A stretch of DNA of 36,061 nt from an uncultured Eubacteriales bacterium. GTDB taxonomy: Bacteria > Bacillota > Clostridia > Christensenellales > Aristaeellaceae. The notes beneath the pieces were generated by a model that was not told the origin of the DNA, made no database searches, and saw only the letters and a list, made by a program, of their open reading frames with translations. Location of the stretch: assembly GCA_900318145.1 (NCBI GenBank), contig ONJM01000024.1, positions 1-36,061 on the forward strand. Direction: 5' to 3'. Shown here piece after piece: positions 1 to 8,067 of the stretch. Position 1 is the first letter of the stretch; every line of letters begins with the position of its first letter. The translations under genes were made by a program, and so were the position numbers.

Positions 1-1
1 G

Positions 2-3000
2 CCGAACGTCATCGCGACAGTGGACGGCGTAGCCGTGACAACCGGCGAAGAGACTGCGGTAGGCAACTACCTGGTGACGACGGCGAACGGCACGCTGACC
101 ATTAACCCGAAGAAGGTCACGATCACGGCGAAAGACGCGAGCAAGACCTACGACGGCAGCGCGCTGACGCAGTCCGAGTTCACGGCGTCTGACCTGGAAG
201 AGGGCGACGACCACGAATTCACCGTGGTCATGACTTCCGACAGCACGATCACGAACATCGGTACGCAGCCGAACGTCATCGCGACAGTGGACGGTGTGGC
301 CGTAACAACCGGCGAAGAGACAGCGGTAGGCAACTACCTGGTAACAACCGCAAACGGCACGCTGACCATTAACCCGAAGAAGGTCACGATCACGGCGAAT
401 GACGCGAGCAAGACCTACGACGGCAGCGCGCTGACAGAGGGCGGCTTTGAAGCGAGCGCTCTGGAAGAGGGCGATGACCATACCTTCACCGTGGTCATGA
501 CTTCCGACAGCACCATTACAAACATCGGTACGCAGCCGAATGTCATCGCGACAGTGGACGGCGTAGCCGTGACAACCGGCGAAGAGACTGCGGTAGGCAA
601 CTATCTGGTAACAACGGAAGACGGAGAGCTGGAGATCACGAAGGACCAGGCCGCTCTAGTAATCGAATCCGCGACAAATGCGTGGACGTACGACAGGAAG
701 CTGCACAAGGACGATACATACACTGTTACCTACGGCGGTGAAACGGTTGAAGCGGATGAGGGCAGCGAAGACAAGGTCTTTACGCTGAAGAACGGCGATG
801 TGATCACGATCACGTCAACAGCAGTAGGTGTAAAGGATGTAGCCGACAACGCTGAGAACAACAACACCTACACTTATACAATAACGCGCGGCGATGTGGA
901 AACCACGGGAAACTATGATGCTATTACGCCGGTGACCGGCACACTGACAATCAACGCGAAGAAAGTCCGGATCATCGCCGCGACGAACGAATGGTCGTAT
1001 GACGGTAAAGCACATACGGATGGCGGATTTACGCCGAGTCCGCTAGCCGGCACTGACAATCATACCTTCACGGTGGTTATGACAGCGAACAGCACGATTA
1101 CGGACTTTGGTACGCAGCCGAACGTGATCGCGACCGTGGACGGCGTGGCAATAACAACCGGTACCGAGACGGCGGTGGGTAACTACCTGGTAACGACGGT
1201 AGACGGCGAACTGACCATCACCAAGCGCGAAGTTGTGCTGACCAGCGCGGATGACGAAAAGGTGTATGACGGCACAGCTCTGACGAACGACACCGTGACT
1301 GTAGGCGGCGACGGCTTCGCGGAAGGCGAAGGCGCGGCGTATGACGTGACCGGCACGCAGACGAATGTAGGCAGCAGCGACAATACCTTCACCTACACGC
1401 TGAACGAAGGCACGAAGGCTGACAACTACAAGATTGAGATAGCGTTCGGCAAGCTGACAGTGACGCCGGTAACCGACAAGGTCACCGTGACAATCACCGA
1501 AAACAGCGGAAATGAGAAGTATGACGGTGAAGAGAAGACCGTAACAGGCTATACGGTGTCCATCGACAACGGGCTGTACACGGAAGACGACTTCACCTTC
1601 AGCGGCGACGCGACGGTGAAGGGCACCGACGCCGGCACGTATGAGATGGAACTGAAGCCGAAAGACTTTGAGAACATCAGCGAGAACTTCACGAACGTTG
1701 AGTTCGTGATCGTGGACGGCGAACTGACTATCGCGAAACGCGAAGTGACGCTGACCAGCGCGGATGACGAGAAGGTCTATGACGGAACGGCTCTGACGAA
1801 CGGCACCGTGACAGTGGGCGGCGACGGCTTCGCGGAAGGCGAAGGCGCTGCGTATGACGTGACCGGCACGCAGACGGAAACCGGCACCAGCGACAATGCC
1901 TTCACCTACACGCTGAACGAAGGCACGAAGGCTGACAACTACAAGATTGAGACAGCGTTCGGAAAGCTGACCGTGACGCCGGTAACCGACAAGGTCATCG
2001 TGACAATCACCGAAAACGGCGGAACTGAGAAGTACGACGGCACCGAAAAGACCGTGGAAGGTTATACGGTGTCCATCGACAACAAGCTGTACACGGAAGA
2101 CGACTTCACCTTCAGCGGTGACGCGACGGTGAAGGGTACCGACGCCGGCACGTATGAGATGGAACTGAAGCCGGAAGACTTTGAGAACATCAGCGCGAAC
2201 TTCACGAACGTCGAGTTTGTGATCGTGGACGGCGAACTGACCATCACCAAACGGGAAGTGACGCTGACCAGCGCGGATGACGAAAAGGTGTATGACGGCA
2301 CAGCCCTGACGAACAACACTGTGACGGTGAGCGGCGACGGCTTCGCGGAAGGCGAAGGCACAAGCTACAATGTGACCGGTACGCAGACGAATGTCGGCAG
2401 CAGCAGCAACATCTTCACCTACACGCTGAACGACGGTACGAATGCTGACAACTACGAGATTGAGACAGTGTTCGGCACACTGACGGTAACCCCGATAACC
2501 GATAAGGTCATCGTGACGGTCACCGAAAACAGCGGAACTGAGAAGTACGACGGCACCGAAAAGACCGTAACAGGCTATACGGTGTCCATCGACAACGAGC
2601 TGTACACGGAGGACGACTACACCTTCAGCGGCGACGCGGCGGTGAAGGGTACCGACGCCGGCACGTATGAGATGGAACTGAAGCCGGAAGACTTTGAGAA
2701 CATCAGCGAGAACTTCACGAACGTTGAGTTCGTGATCGTGGACGGCGAGCTGACCATCACCAAACGGGAAGTGACGCTGACCAGCGCGGATGACGAGAAG
2801 GTCTATGACGGAACGGCCCTGACGAACGGCACCGTGACCGTAGGCGGCGACGGCTTCGCGGAAGGCGAAGGCGTGAGCTGCAACGTGACCGGTACGCAGA
2901 CAGAACCCGGCAGCAGCGACAATACCTTCACCTATACGCTGAACGCAGGTACGAACGCCGGCAACTACGAGATTACGGTAGTGTTCGGTACGCTGACTGT

Positions 3001-3475
3001 GACCGGGAAACCGGCGGAACCCATCGATACCACGCTGACGGTGACCAAGAAGGTAACGAGCACGCCGAAGTACAAGGATGGATACCATGCCGGCGATGAG
3101 ATCGAATACGAGATTACCGTGACCAACGACGGCAGCGTACCGTACGCCAATGTGACGGTTGAAGACAAGCTGACCGGTCTGAAGACGATGATCGCTTCCC
3201 TGGCTGTCGGCGAGACGAAGACCTTCACCACGAAGTACAAGGTGACAAGGGACGATATCAAGGCAAAGAAGATTACCAACGTGGTAACGGCAATTGCGGA
3301 CAAGATTGAGGATCCGACGGATCCGGATCATCCGAAGATCCCGAGCGGCAGTGCGGAAGTCACGACGGATACGCTGGAGAAATACTATCCCGGAACGCCT
3401 GACGATCCGACCGTACCGGTTGAGATCCCGCTGGGCTTCGGCGCGGGCATCAACGCGGGTGAAACCATCGAGTAA
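2..3475 (+). CDS. Giant repetitive surface/secreted protein with MBG/YDG-like beta repeats (5' end outside window)
   Basis: The frame is open to the left edge, so this is the C-terminal 1,157 or so residues of a larger protein. It consists of tandem beta-rich repeats with the recurring signature TYDG or KVYDG, followed by G-N-Y motifs, as in the MBG/YDG families of bacterial adhesin-like proteins. Two repeat types are visible. An 89-residue unit begins KKVTITA, and a 171-residue composite unit begins REV-LTSADDEKVYDG. The last 150 residues resemble a DUF11-type immunoglobulin-like domain (VTKKVTSTPKYKDGYHAGD onward). The protein ends in ETIE, with no LPXTG motif, no membrane helix and no SLH domain in the visible part, so any anchoring signal must lie upstream or the protein is released. 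Secretion is inferred from the repeat type, because the signal peptide is not in the window. The function is probably adhesion or a cell-surface stalk, but this is not shown by the sequence. Confidence 0.85.
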   Translation, partial: PNVIATVDGVAVTTGEETAVGNYLVTTANGTLTINPKKVTITAKDASKTYDGSALTQSEFTASDLEEGDDHEFTVVMTSDSTITNIGTQPNVIATVDGVAVTTGEETAVGNYLVTTANGTLTINPKKVTITANDASKTYDGSALTEGGFEASALEEGDDHTFTVVMTSDSTITNIGTQPNVIATVDGVAVTTGEETAVGNYLVTTEDGELEITKDQAALVIESATNAWTYDRKLHKDDTYTVTYGGETVEADEGSEDKVFTLKNGDVITITSTAVGVKDVADNAENNNTYTYTITRGDVETTGNYDAITPVTGTLTINAKKVRIIAATNEWSYDGKAHTDGGFTPSPLAGTDNHTFTVVMTANSTITDFGTQPNVIATVDGVAITTGTETAVGNYLVTTVDGELTITKREVVLTSADDEKVYDGTALTNDTVTVGGDGFAEGEGAAYDVTGTQTNVGSSDNTFTYTLNEGTKADNYKIEIAFGKLTVTPVTDKVTVTITENSGNEKYDGEEKTVTGYTVSIDNGLYTEDDFTFSGDATVKGTDAGTYEMELKPKDFENISENFTNVEFVIVDGELTIAKREVTLTSADDEKVYDGTALTNGTVTVGGDGFAEGEGAAYDVTGTQTETGTSDNAFTYTLNEGTKADNYKIETAFGKLTVTPVTDKVIVTITENGGTEKYDGTEKTVEGYTVSIDNKLYTEDDFTFSGDATVKGTDAGTYEMELKPEDFENISANFTNVEFVIVDGELTITKREVTLTSADDEKVYDGTALTNNTVTVSGDGFAEGEGTSYNVTGTQTNVGSSSNIFTYTLNDGTNADNYEIETVFGTLTVTPITDKVIVTVTENSGTEKYDGTEKTVTGYTVSIDNELYTEDDYTFSGDAAVKGTDAGTYEMELKPEDFENISENFTNVEFVIVDGELTITKREVTLTSADDEKVYDGTALTNGTVTVGGDGFAEGEGVSCNVTGTQTEPGSSDNTFTYTLNAGTNAGNYEITVVFGTLTVTGKPAEPIDTTLTVTKKVTSTPKYKDGYHAGDEIEYEITVTNDGSVPYANVTVEDKLTGLKTMIASLAVGETKTFTTKYKVTRDDIKAKKITNVVTAIADKIEDPTDPDHPKIPSGSAEVTTDTLEKYYPGTPDDPTVPVEIPLGFGAGINAGETIE
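110..643 (+). repeat. Tandem 267-bp coding repeats (two full units plus partial upstream copy)
   Basis: Units at 110-376 and 377-643 are nearly identical at the DNA level and preceded by the tail of another copy (2-109). The period is exactly 267 bp (89 codons): the block GCCGAACGTCATCGCGACAG starts at 1 and 268, and recurs at 535 with one change. A diverged relative lies at about 965-1225. Confidence 0.95.
1226..2764 (+). repeat. Tandem 513-bp coding repeats (three units plus a partial fourth)
   Basis: Units start at 1226, 1739 and 2252 and a partial one at 2765, giving an exact 513-bp (171-codon) period. Each unit joins a KVYDGTALT half to an EKYDG-EKTV half. Identity is very high in places and patchy in others, as expected from recombination or gene conversion between copies. 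Confidence 0.95.
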
Positions 3476-3498
3476 AAACAACCTGATTGAATCAAAGA

Positions 3499-3525
3499 CC
3501 CGGCACGCCATTGCGGCGTGCCGGG
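3499..3525 (+). terminator. GC-rich hairpin after the repeat-protein gene
   Basis: An 11-bp perfect stem (CCCGGCACGCC / GGCGTGCCGGG) with a 5-nt loop lies 24 bp after the stop codon. No T-run follows (next bases CACAAAGCC), so it could be a weak terminator, an mRNA 3'-end stabiliser or an attenuator before the next gene. Confidence 0.55.
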
Positions 3526-3555
3526 CACAAAGCCGGAAATTGGGGGATTGAGAAC

Positions 3556-5406
3556 ATGAAGAAATGGCTGGCCCTGATCCTGACCTGTATCCTGGCAGTT
3601 GCCTCCTGCGCAGCCGCGTGGGCGGAAGCGCCGGAAAAGGCCGGAAGCCTGACCGTGGCTGTTACGACGCCGCTGACCGGCAACTTCTTTACCTCTATGT
3701 GGGGAAACGGGAGCAGCGATCTGGATGTGCGTTCCATGATCCACGGATACAACCTGGTACAGTGGAATACTTCCTCGGGTGTGTTCGAGCATGACCGTGC
3801 GGTGGTGAGCAGCATACGTGCTGAAAAGACCGCGAACGGGCAGAAGTATACCATCGTGCTGAATGACGGCCTGGCCTACTGTGACGGAACAAAGATCACG
3901 GCCTGGGATTACGCGTTCTCATTCCTGCTGACGACGTCTCCTGTATGGGAAGAGCTCGGAGCAAATGTACGGTATCCTGAGTTTATCTTCGGATGCAGAA
4001 ATTACGCCGCGGGGAAGAGCAAAGTGCTTTCCGGCGTGCACGTTCCAGCGGACAGAATGCTGGAGGTCACGATCGACAATTCCTATTTGCCTTTCTTCTA
4101 CCAGGAAGGTCTGCTGGACTGCGTGCCTTATCCGATTGCCGAAATTGCTCCGGGACTGGAAATCGCGGATGACGGCGATGGCGTATACCTGAAGGGGGAT
4201 CTGACCGCGAACCTGCTGCGGAAGTCCGTGCTGAGCGAGGACGGATACCGCACCCATCCGAAGACTACTAGCGGACCGTATATGCTCGTATCCTATGAGG
4301 ACGGCAAAGCGGAGTTCGAAATCAACCCATACTACAAAGGCAATTCCAAAGGAAAGAAACCGGCGATTGAAAAGATCACCATGCTGTCCATGGCCTCGGA
4401 TGAAATGGCCCGGGCGCTGAAGGACGGTACGGTTACCCTGCTGAACAAGGTCAGCGACGCGAAAGTGATCGCGGACTGCCTGGCGATGGCGGACAGCGGA
4501 ATCGCATCTGCGGATTATCCGCGGACAGGGCTCAGCTTTATCAGCTATAACGCGGACCGGGCGCCGCTGGATGATCCGGCGGTGCGTCAGGCGATTGCCT
4601 ATATCGCGGACCGGGACGGCGTGGCGGAAGAAACGCTGGGCGGATACGGCATGAAGGCTGCCGGATACTACGGCATGGGCCAGTGGATGTACCAGCTGCT
4701 GAGCGGAAAGGCGCAGGGCGTTAAGGCGGATCTGCAGCAGAAGGTGTCCGCACTGAAGCTGGATGAGATTGAAGCCTATGACCGAGACACGGAAAAAGGC
4801 GCGGCGCTGCTGGACGCGGCGGGCTGGAACCTGAACGAAAACGGAGAAGCTTTTAAAGCCGGTACTGATTTGCTGCGTTACAGGCAGACGGACAGCGGGC
4901 TGGTACCGCTGAAGCTGACGCTGGCATACGCGCAAGGAAGCGCGGCCGGTCCGGCCCTGGAAGGCAGACTGGCGGATTCCCTGAAGGAAGCGGGCATCGG
5001 ACTGCAGGCGAAAGCCATCGACGGAAGCGACCTGCTGAACCAGTACTACAGGCTGAGCGAGCCGGAGTACGATATGCTGTTCCTGGCGTCAAACTTTGAA
5101 GTGGTATATGATCCGGTGCTGAACTTCACAACCATGGACGGAAAGCATGTATGGAAGACTTCCGGACTGGAGGATGAACAGCTGTGGAAGCTGGCGGCGG
5201 ATATGCGGAAGACGCAGGGCGGAGACGCGGCGGCCTACTGCAGAAAGTGGCTGGCGTTCGAGAAACGGTTCTCCGAGATCCTGCCGGCGCTTCCGATGTA
5301 CACAAACACCTATTATGATTTTTTCACAGACGCGCTGCAGGATTACCCGGTGAAGGACACGCTGTCCTGGCCGCAGGCAATCGTCGGAGCAAGCCTGACT
5401 GAATGA
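3556..5406 (+). CDS. Extracellular solute-binding protein, peptide/oligopeptide (SBP family 5) type
   Basis: This 616-residue protein captures substrate for an ABC importer outside the membrane. It has an N-terminal signal sequence (MKKWLALILTCILAVASC). VASC fits a lipobox with Cys18, but AWA-EA downstream also fits ordinary signal peptidase cleavage. Family features include GSLTVAVTTPLTGNFF near the mature N-terminus, the ITAWDYAFSF segment, a TSGPYMLVSYEDGKAEFEINPYY segment and the ADRAPLDDPAVRQAIAYIAD region, all typical of DppA/OppA-like proteins. The start at 3556 is chosen over an upstream in-frame ATG at 3487 because the signal peptide begins there and GGGGGA lies 8 nt upstream. The 3487 start would also run through the hairpin at 3499-3525. 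No permease or ATPase gene adjoins it, so the transporter partner is elsewhere. The substrate is not determinable. Confidence 0.88.
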   Translation: MKKWLALILTCILAVASCAAAWAEAPEKAGSLTVAVTTPLTGNFFTSMWGNGSSDLDVRSMIHGYNLVQWNTSSGVFEHDRAVVSSIRAEKTANGQKYTIVLNDGLAYCDGTKITAWDYAFSFLLTTSPVWEELGANVRYPEFIFGCRNYAAGKSKVLSGVHVPADRMLEVTIDNSYLPFFYQEGLLDCVPYPIAEIAPGLEIADDGDGVYLKGDLTANLLRKSVLSEDGYRTHPKTTSGPYMLVSYEDGKAEFEINPYYKGNSKGKKPAIEKITMLSMASDEMARALKDGTVTLLNKVSDAKVIADCLAMADSGIASADYPRTGLSFISYNADRAPLDDPAVRQAIAYIADRDGVAEETLGGYGMKAAGYYGMGQWMYQLLSGKAQGVKADLQQKVSALKLDEIEAYDRDTEKGAALLDAAGWNLNENGEAFKAGTDLLRYRQTDSGLVPLKLTLAYAQGSAAGPALEGRLADSLKEAGIGLQAKAIDGSDLLNQYYRLSEPEYDMLFLASNFEVVYDPVLNFTTMDGKHVWKTSGLEDEQLWKLAADMRKTQGGDAAAYCRKWLAFEKRFSEILPALPMYTNTYYDFFTDALQDYPVKDTLSWPQAIVGASLTE

Positions 5407-5425
5407 CGAATTGAACAGGAAAACC

Positions 5426-5467
5426 GCGAAGGCACCGTCCGGGTATGGACGGTGCCTTCGCTGTTTT
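5426..5467. terminator. Convergent bidirectional Rho-independent terminator
   Basis: A 15-bp perfect stem (GCGAAGGCACCGTCC, loop GGGTAT, then its complement to 5461) is followed by TGTTTTGG on the plus side and, read on the minus strand, by GGTTTTCC. It lies between the convergent solute-binding-protein gene and hemZ and can stop both. Confidence 0.9.
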
Positions 5468-5482
5468 GGCGGATTTTGCGGT

Positions 5483-6922
5483 TCAGCCGGTAAAAAGATC
5501 CTGTTTGCGGCGGATCATCTCCTTCACCCGGGAGATATATTCCTGAATGTTGGCCACGTTCGGGGCTCTTGTGATATGCCCCTCATCCGGCCAGATGCGT
5601 TTGGAAATACCGCCGGCGCCCAGGGCCAGGATATGGGAGGTTTCCTCCATCATATCCACGTTGTACAAGCAGGCGTGACCGGGGAGGGCGTAGCCGGTGT
5701 TCTCCAGGTTGCCGGCCATATATTTCTGCCGGTAGAGATAATAGGGAACCATGCCGAGACCGCGGGCGGTCCGCAGGCCGAGATCCACCATGCGGGCGGT
5801 CCGCTCGCCGTCCGGCAGGGGCGCGTTCTCCAGGGACATGCGGGAGGAACGCTTGATGGCCAGGGTATGCACCGTCAGGCTTTCCGGCCGAAGCTTCACA
5901 GCTTCCTCCATGGTATATGCGAAATCCGGGAGATCCTCGCCGGGGAGCCCGGCGATGACATCCATATTGATATGGGGAATCCCTTCCTCCCGGGCCAGGG
6001 CGTAGGCCTCCCGTACCTGCCGCGCGGTATGTGCGCGGCCGATAACCTGCAGGGTTCGGTCGTTCATGGTCTGGGGATTGATGGAAATGCGGGAGATCTT
6101 CGCTTCCCGGATGGCCCGGAGTTTCTCCCGGGACAGCGTATCCGGCCGGCCGGCTTCCACGGTGTATTCCAGCGCGCCGGGAAAGCATTCGCCGATCCAG
6201 TCCAGCAGGGCACGGAATTCCTTTTCCGGCAGGGCGGTGGGGGTTCCGCCGCCCACATACAGCGCCCGGAGCTTCCGGCCGGTTTGGGCGATCAGCGGCG
6301 CGCAGGCGCGGATTTCCCGCTCCAGCGCTTCCATAAAGGGTTCTACCAGGCGTCCGTCCCCGATTTCCCCGGAGGAGAAGGAGCAGTAGGCGCAGCGGGT
6401 GGTGCAGAAGGGAATCCCTATATACACGTCCATCCAGCTGTCGCCGGGCGCCGGGAGCCGGCTCTGCACATCGGCGATTTCCGCCAGCAATTCAGCCTTG
6501 GGAAGCGTGACGTCATATTCCCGGACCAGGCGGTCTGTCGCTGCCTCCGGGGAAAGTCCTTCCGCCAGAGCCTCCAGCATCAGATGGGTAGGGCGGACGC
6601 CGGTGAGGCTGCCCCAGGGCGGATGAATGCCGGTCATCTGGTGGCAAAGGTCGTAGAGCGTCTGCTTGCAGAGGCGCCGGGCGGCCCGGCGGCGGTGCAG
6701 CTGCTGCGACCGGGGATCTTCCGACGACGGAACCGGCACGGCGCGCTGCGCGGACAGGGTGTCAAAGGTGAAAGTGATCCGGTAGGCGTCCGGAAGCTCT
6801 TCCGCCTGCAGCTGATAGCGGGCGGGAGGATCCCAGTACGCGTCGGGAAGACCAAAAAGCCGGGTCATCGCGAGAAGCTCCGGCTGGATGGTTTCGAGGG
6901 CGGAAGATAATTCGGAATTCAT
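5483..6922 (-). CDS. hemZ: Radical SAM coproporphyrinogen dehydrogenase-like protein HemZ
   Basis: This 479-residue radical-SAM enzyme belongs to the HemN/HemZ branch, which oxidatively decarboxylates coproporphyrinogen III or acts on related tetrapyrroles. The radical-SAM cluster motif CTTRCAYC (C-x3-C-x2-C) sits at about residues 176-183, after an N-terminal extension of about 150 residues typical of HemZ. It is followed by YVGGGTPTAL (SAM-binding GGE-like segment), EAGRPDTLS and INMDVIAGLPGE, all HemN-family motifs. It is the last gene of the minus-strand block after dtd and an MBL hydrolase. Its start codon is preceded by AAGGA at 7-nt spacing, and that AAGGA belongs to an intergenic repeat copy. 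Whether it truly serves haem synthesis cannot be told here, because no other hem gene is present. Confidence 0.93.
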   Translation of the reverse strand: MNSELSSALETIQPELLAMTRLFGLPDAYWDPPARYQLQAEELPDAYRITFTFDTLSAQRAVPVPSSEDPRSQQLHRRRAARRLCKQTLYDLCHQMTGIHPPWGSLTGVRPTHLMLEALAEGLSPEAATDRLVREYDVTLPKAELLAEIADVQSRLPAPGDSWMDVYIGIPFCTTRCAYCSFSSGEIGDGRLVEPFMEALEREIRACAPLIAQTGRKLRALYVGGGTPTALPEKEFRALLDWIGECFPGALEYTVEAGRPDTLSREKLRAIREAKISRISINPQTMNDRTLQVIGRAHTARQVREAYALAREEGIPHINMDVIAGLPGEDLPDFAYTMEEAVKLRPESLTVHTLAIKRSSRMSLENAPLPDGERTARMVDLGLRTARGLGMVPYYLYRQKYMAGNLENTGYALPGHACLYNVDMMEETSHILALGAGGISKRIWPDEGHITRAPNVANIQEYISRVKEMIRRKQDLFTG

Positions 6923-6927
6923 AATAA

Positions 6928-6958
6928 GATCCTTCGCAGGCTCAGGATGACACGGGGG
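6928..6958 (+). repeat. Intergenic hairpin repeat, copy 1
   Basis: Match to the family GATCCTTCGCTTCGCTCAGG followed by ATGACACGGGG. This copy has a one-base-shorter loop (TCGCAGGCTC). Its minus-strand end, AAGGATC, is the ribosome binding site of hemZ. Confidence 0.85.
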
Positions 6959-6966
6959 AAAGATAG

Positions 6967-6997
6967 GATTCTTCGCGATGCTCAGAATGACACAGGG
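6967..6997 (+). repeat. Intergenic hairpin repeat, copy 2 (ATTCT/AGAAT variant)
   Basis: Same family as copy 1, but both stem arms are changed together (GATTCTTCGC ... CAGAATGACACAGGG), so base pairing is kept. It ends 5 nt from the stop codon of the MBL hydrolase. Confidence 0.85.
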
Positions 6998-7002
6998 AGG
7001 AG

Positions 7003-7572
7003 TTACGCGCTGTGGCCGGGGTGGAAGGGAACGGTTTTAATCATGGGCATGAGCCGGCGGAGGGAGGCGAAAAGCGCGTGCTCGTCTCCGCCAGGGAAAT
7101 CCGTGCGTCCCCAGCCGTGCTCAAAAAGCGTGTCCCCGGTGAACAGCTCGTTTTCGATCCGGTAGCAGACGCTGCCGGGCGTGTGGCCGGGCGTGTGCAG
7201 GACGTCGATGCCCAGGCCGGCGATTTCCAGGTGATCCCCTTCGTTCACGAAATCGGTAGGAGCCGGGGCGGTAACACTCCGGTTCATCAGAAGGCGAGAT
7301 ACGTTCAGGTCCGGGTCCGAAAGCATCGGCGCGTCGAGCGGGTGGATCAGGAGCCGGGTGTCCTCCTCCATCAGGGCGGAAACCGCGCCGATATGGTCAA
7401 AGTGGCCGTGGGTCAGGAGAATGGCGGCGATCCGCATACCGCCGCAGGCTTTGCGGATACGGTCCGCCTCGTCGCCGGGATCGATGACCAGGCATTCGGA
7501 GGCGCTGTCTGCGGAAAGGATATAGCAGCAGGTGGCCACCGGGCCGACAGTCAGTTCACGGATATTCATCAT
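7003..7572 (-). CDS. Metallo-beta-lactamase-fold hydrolase (glyoxalase II-like), C-terminally short
   Basis: This 189-residue cytoplasmic zinc hydrolase is of the small glyoxalase-II-like type. The metal-binding motifs are present in order: THGHFDH (about residues 54-60), HTPGHT, TGDTLF, and the terminal HPGH. The protein stops two residues after that last motif (ending HSA). Relatives usually run 15-20 residues further with a segment like GPSTTIG-E, so the C-terminus appears truncated, and a hairpin repeat lies only 5 nt past the stop. Its ATG overlaps the dtd stop codon (TAATG), so translation is probably coupled to dtd. A second ATG follows at once. The substrate is unknown; S-D-lactoylglutathione hydrolysis is not established for such genes in Clostridia. 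Confidence 0.88.
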   Translation of the reverse strand: MMNIRELTVGPVATCCYILSADSASECLVIDPGDEADRIRKACGGMRIAAILLTHGHFDHIGAVSALMEEDTRLLIHPLDAPMLSDPDLNVSRLLMNRSVTAPAPTDFVNEGDHLEIAGLGIDVLHTPGHTPGSVCYRIENELFTGDTLFEHGWGRTDFPGGDEHALFASLRRLMPMIKTVPFHPGHSA

Positions 7573-8021
7573 TAAAACACCTTTTCGCTGTCCAGGAGGA
7601 TGGTGACGGGGCCGTCGTTGACGAGGGAGACCTGCATATCCGTACGGAAGATGCCGGTTTCCACGGTGATCCCCTTTTCACGCCAGCGGGCGATGAGCTG
7701 CTCGTAAAGCGCGTCCGCCATGTCCGGCTTCGCGGCGCGGATATAGGAGGGCCGGCGGCCGCCCCGGGCGTCCCCGTAAAGGGTGAACTGGGAGACAGCC
7801 AGGATGCTGCCGCCCGCGTCCAGCACGGAACGGTTCATGACGCCGTTTTCATCGTCAAAGATCCGGAGATTCGGCACCTTCTCCGCCATATATTTCAGGT
7901 CCGCTTCCGTATCGTCCGCGGAAACGCCGATCAGCACCATGAGGCCGGGGCCGATGGCGCCGACGGTTTTGCCGCCGACGGAGACGGAGGAGGAAGTGAC
8001 TCTTTGTACAACGCAGCGCAT
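7572..8021 (-). CDS. dtd: D-aminoacyl-tRNA deacylase
   Basis: This 149-residue protein has the normal length for DTD, which hydrolyses the ester bond between D-amino acids (or glycine) and mischarged tRNA, a proofreading step in the cytoplasm. The N-terminus MRCVVQRV, the catalytic-site motif SQFTLYGD (about residues 77-84) and the C-terminal [11 protein letters not shown] are all canonical. It follows relA/spoT with a 46-nt gap and shares a TAATG overlap with the MBL gene after it. This gene order is common in Clostridia and Bacilli. Confidence 0.97.
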   Translation of the reverse strand: MRCVVQRVTSSSVSVGGKTVGAIGPGLMVLIGVSADDTEADLKYMAEKVPNLRIFDDENGVMNRSVLDAGGSILAVSQFTLYGDARGGRRPSYIRAAKPDMADALYEQLIARWREKGITVETGIFRTDMQVSLVNDGPVTILLDSEKVF

Positions 8022-8051
8022 ATGAATACCTCCGGGGTTGCTGGTGGGGGA

Positions 8052-8065
8052 AGGATGACACGGGG
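8052..8065 (+). repeat. Truncated intergenic repeat (3' part only)
   Basis: AGGATGACACGGGG, the right half of the hairpin-repeat family, ends 2 nt from the relA/spoT stop codon. The left arm is missing. Confidence 0.65.
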
Positions 8066-8067
8066 AA

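Noticed and set aside
1043-3511. 822-residue minus-strand frame opposite the repeat protein
   Set aside because: It mirrors the tandem repeats in antisense, has no ribosome binding site, and follows from biased codon use in the real gene.
3487-3555. Upstream in-frame start for the solute-binding protein
   Set aside because: It would place a GC hairpin in the coding region and bury the signal peptide. The ATG at 3556 has a good ribosome binding site.
5411-6910. 499-residue plus-strand frame opposite hemZ
   Set aside because: hemZ on the other strand has full radical-SAM motifs. The plus frame resembles no protein and starts inside a terminator.
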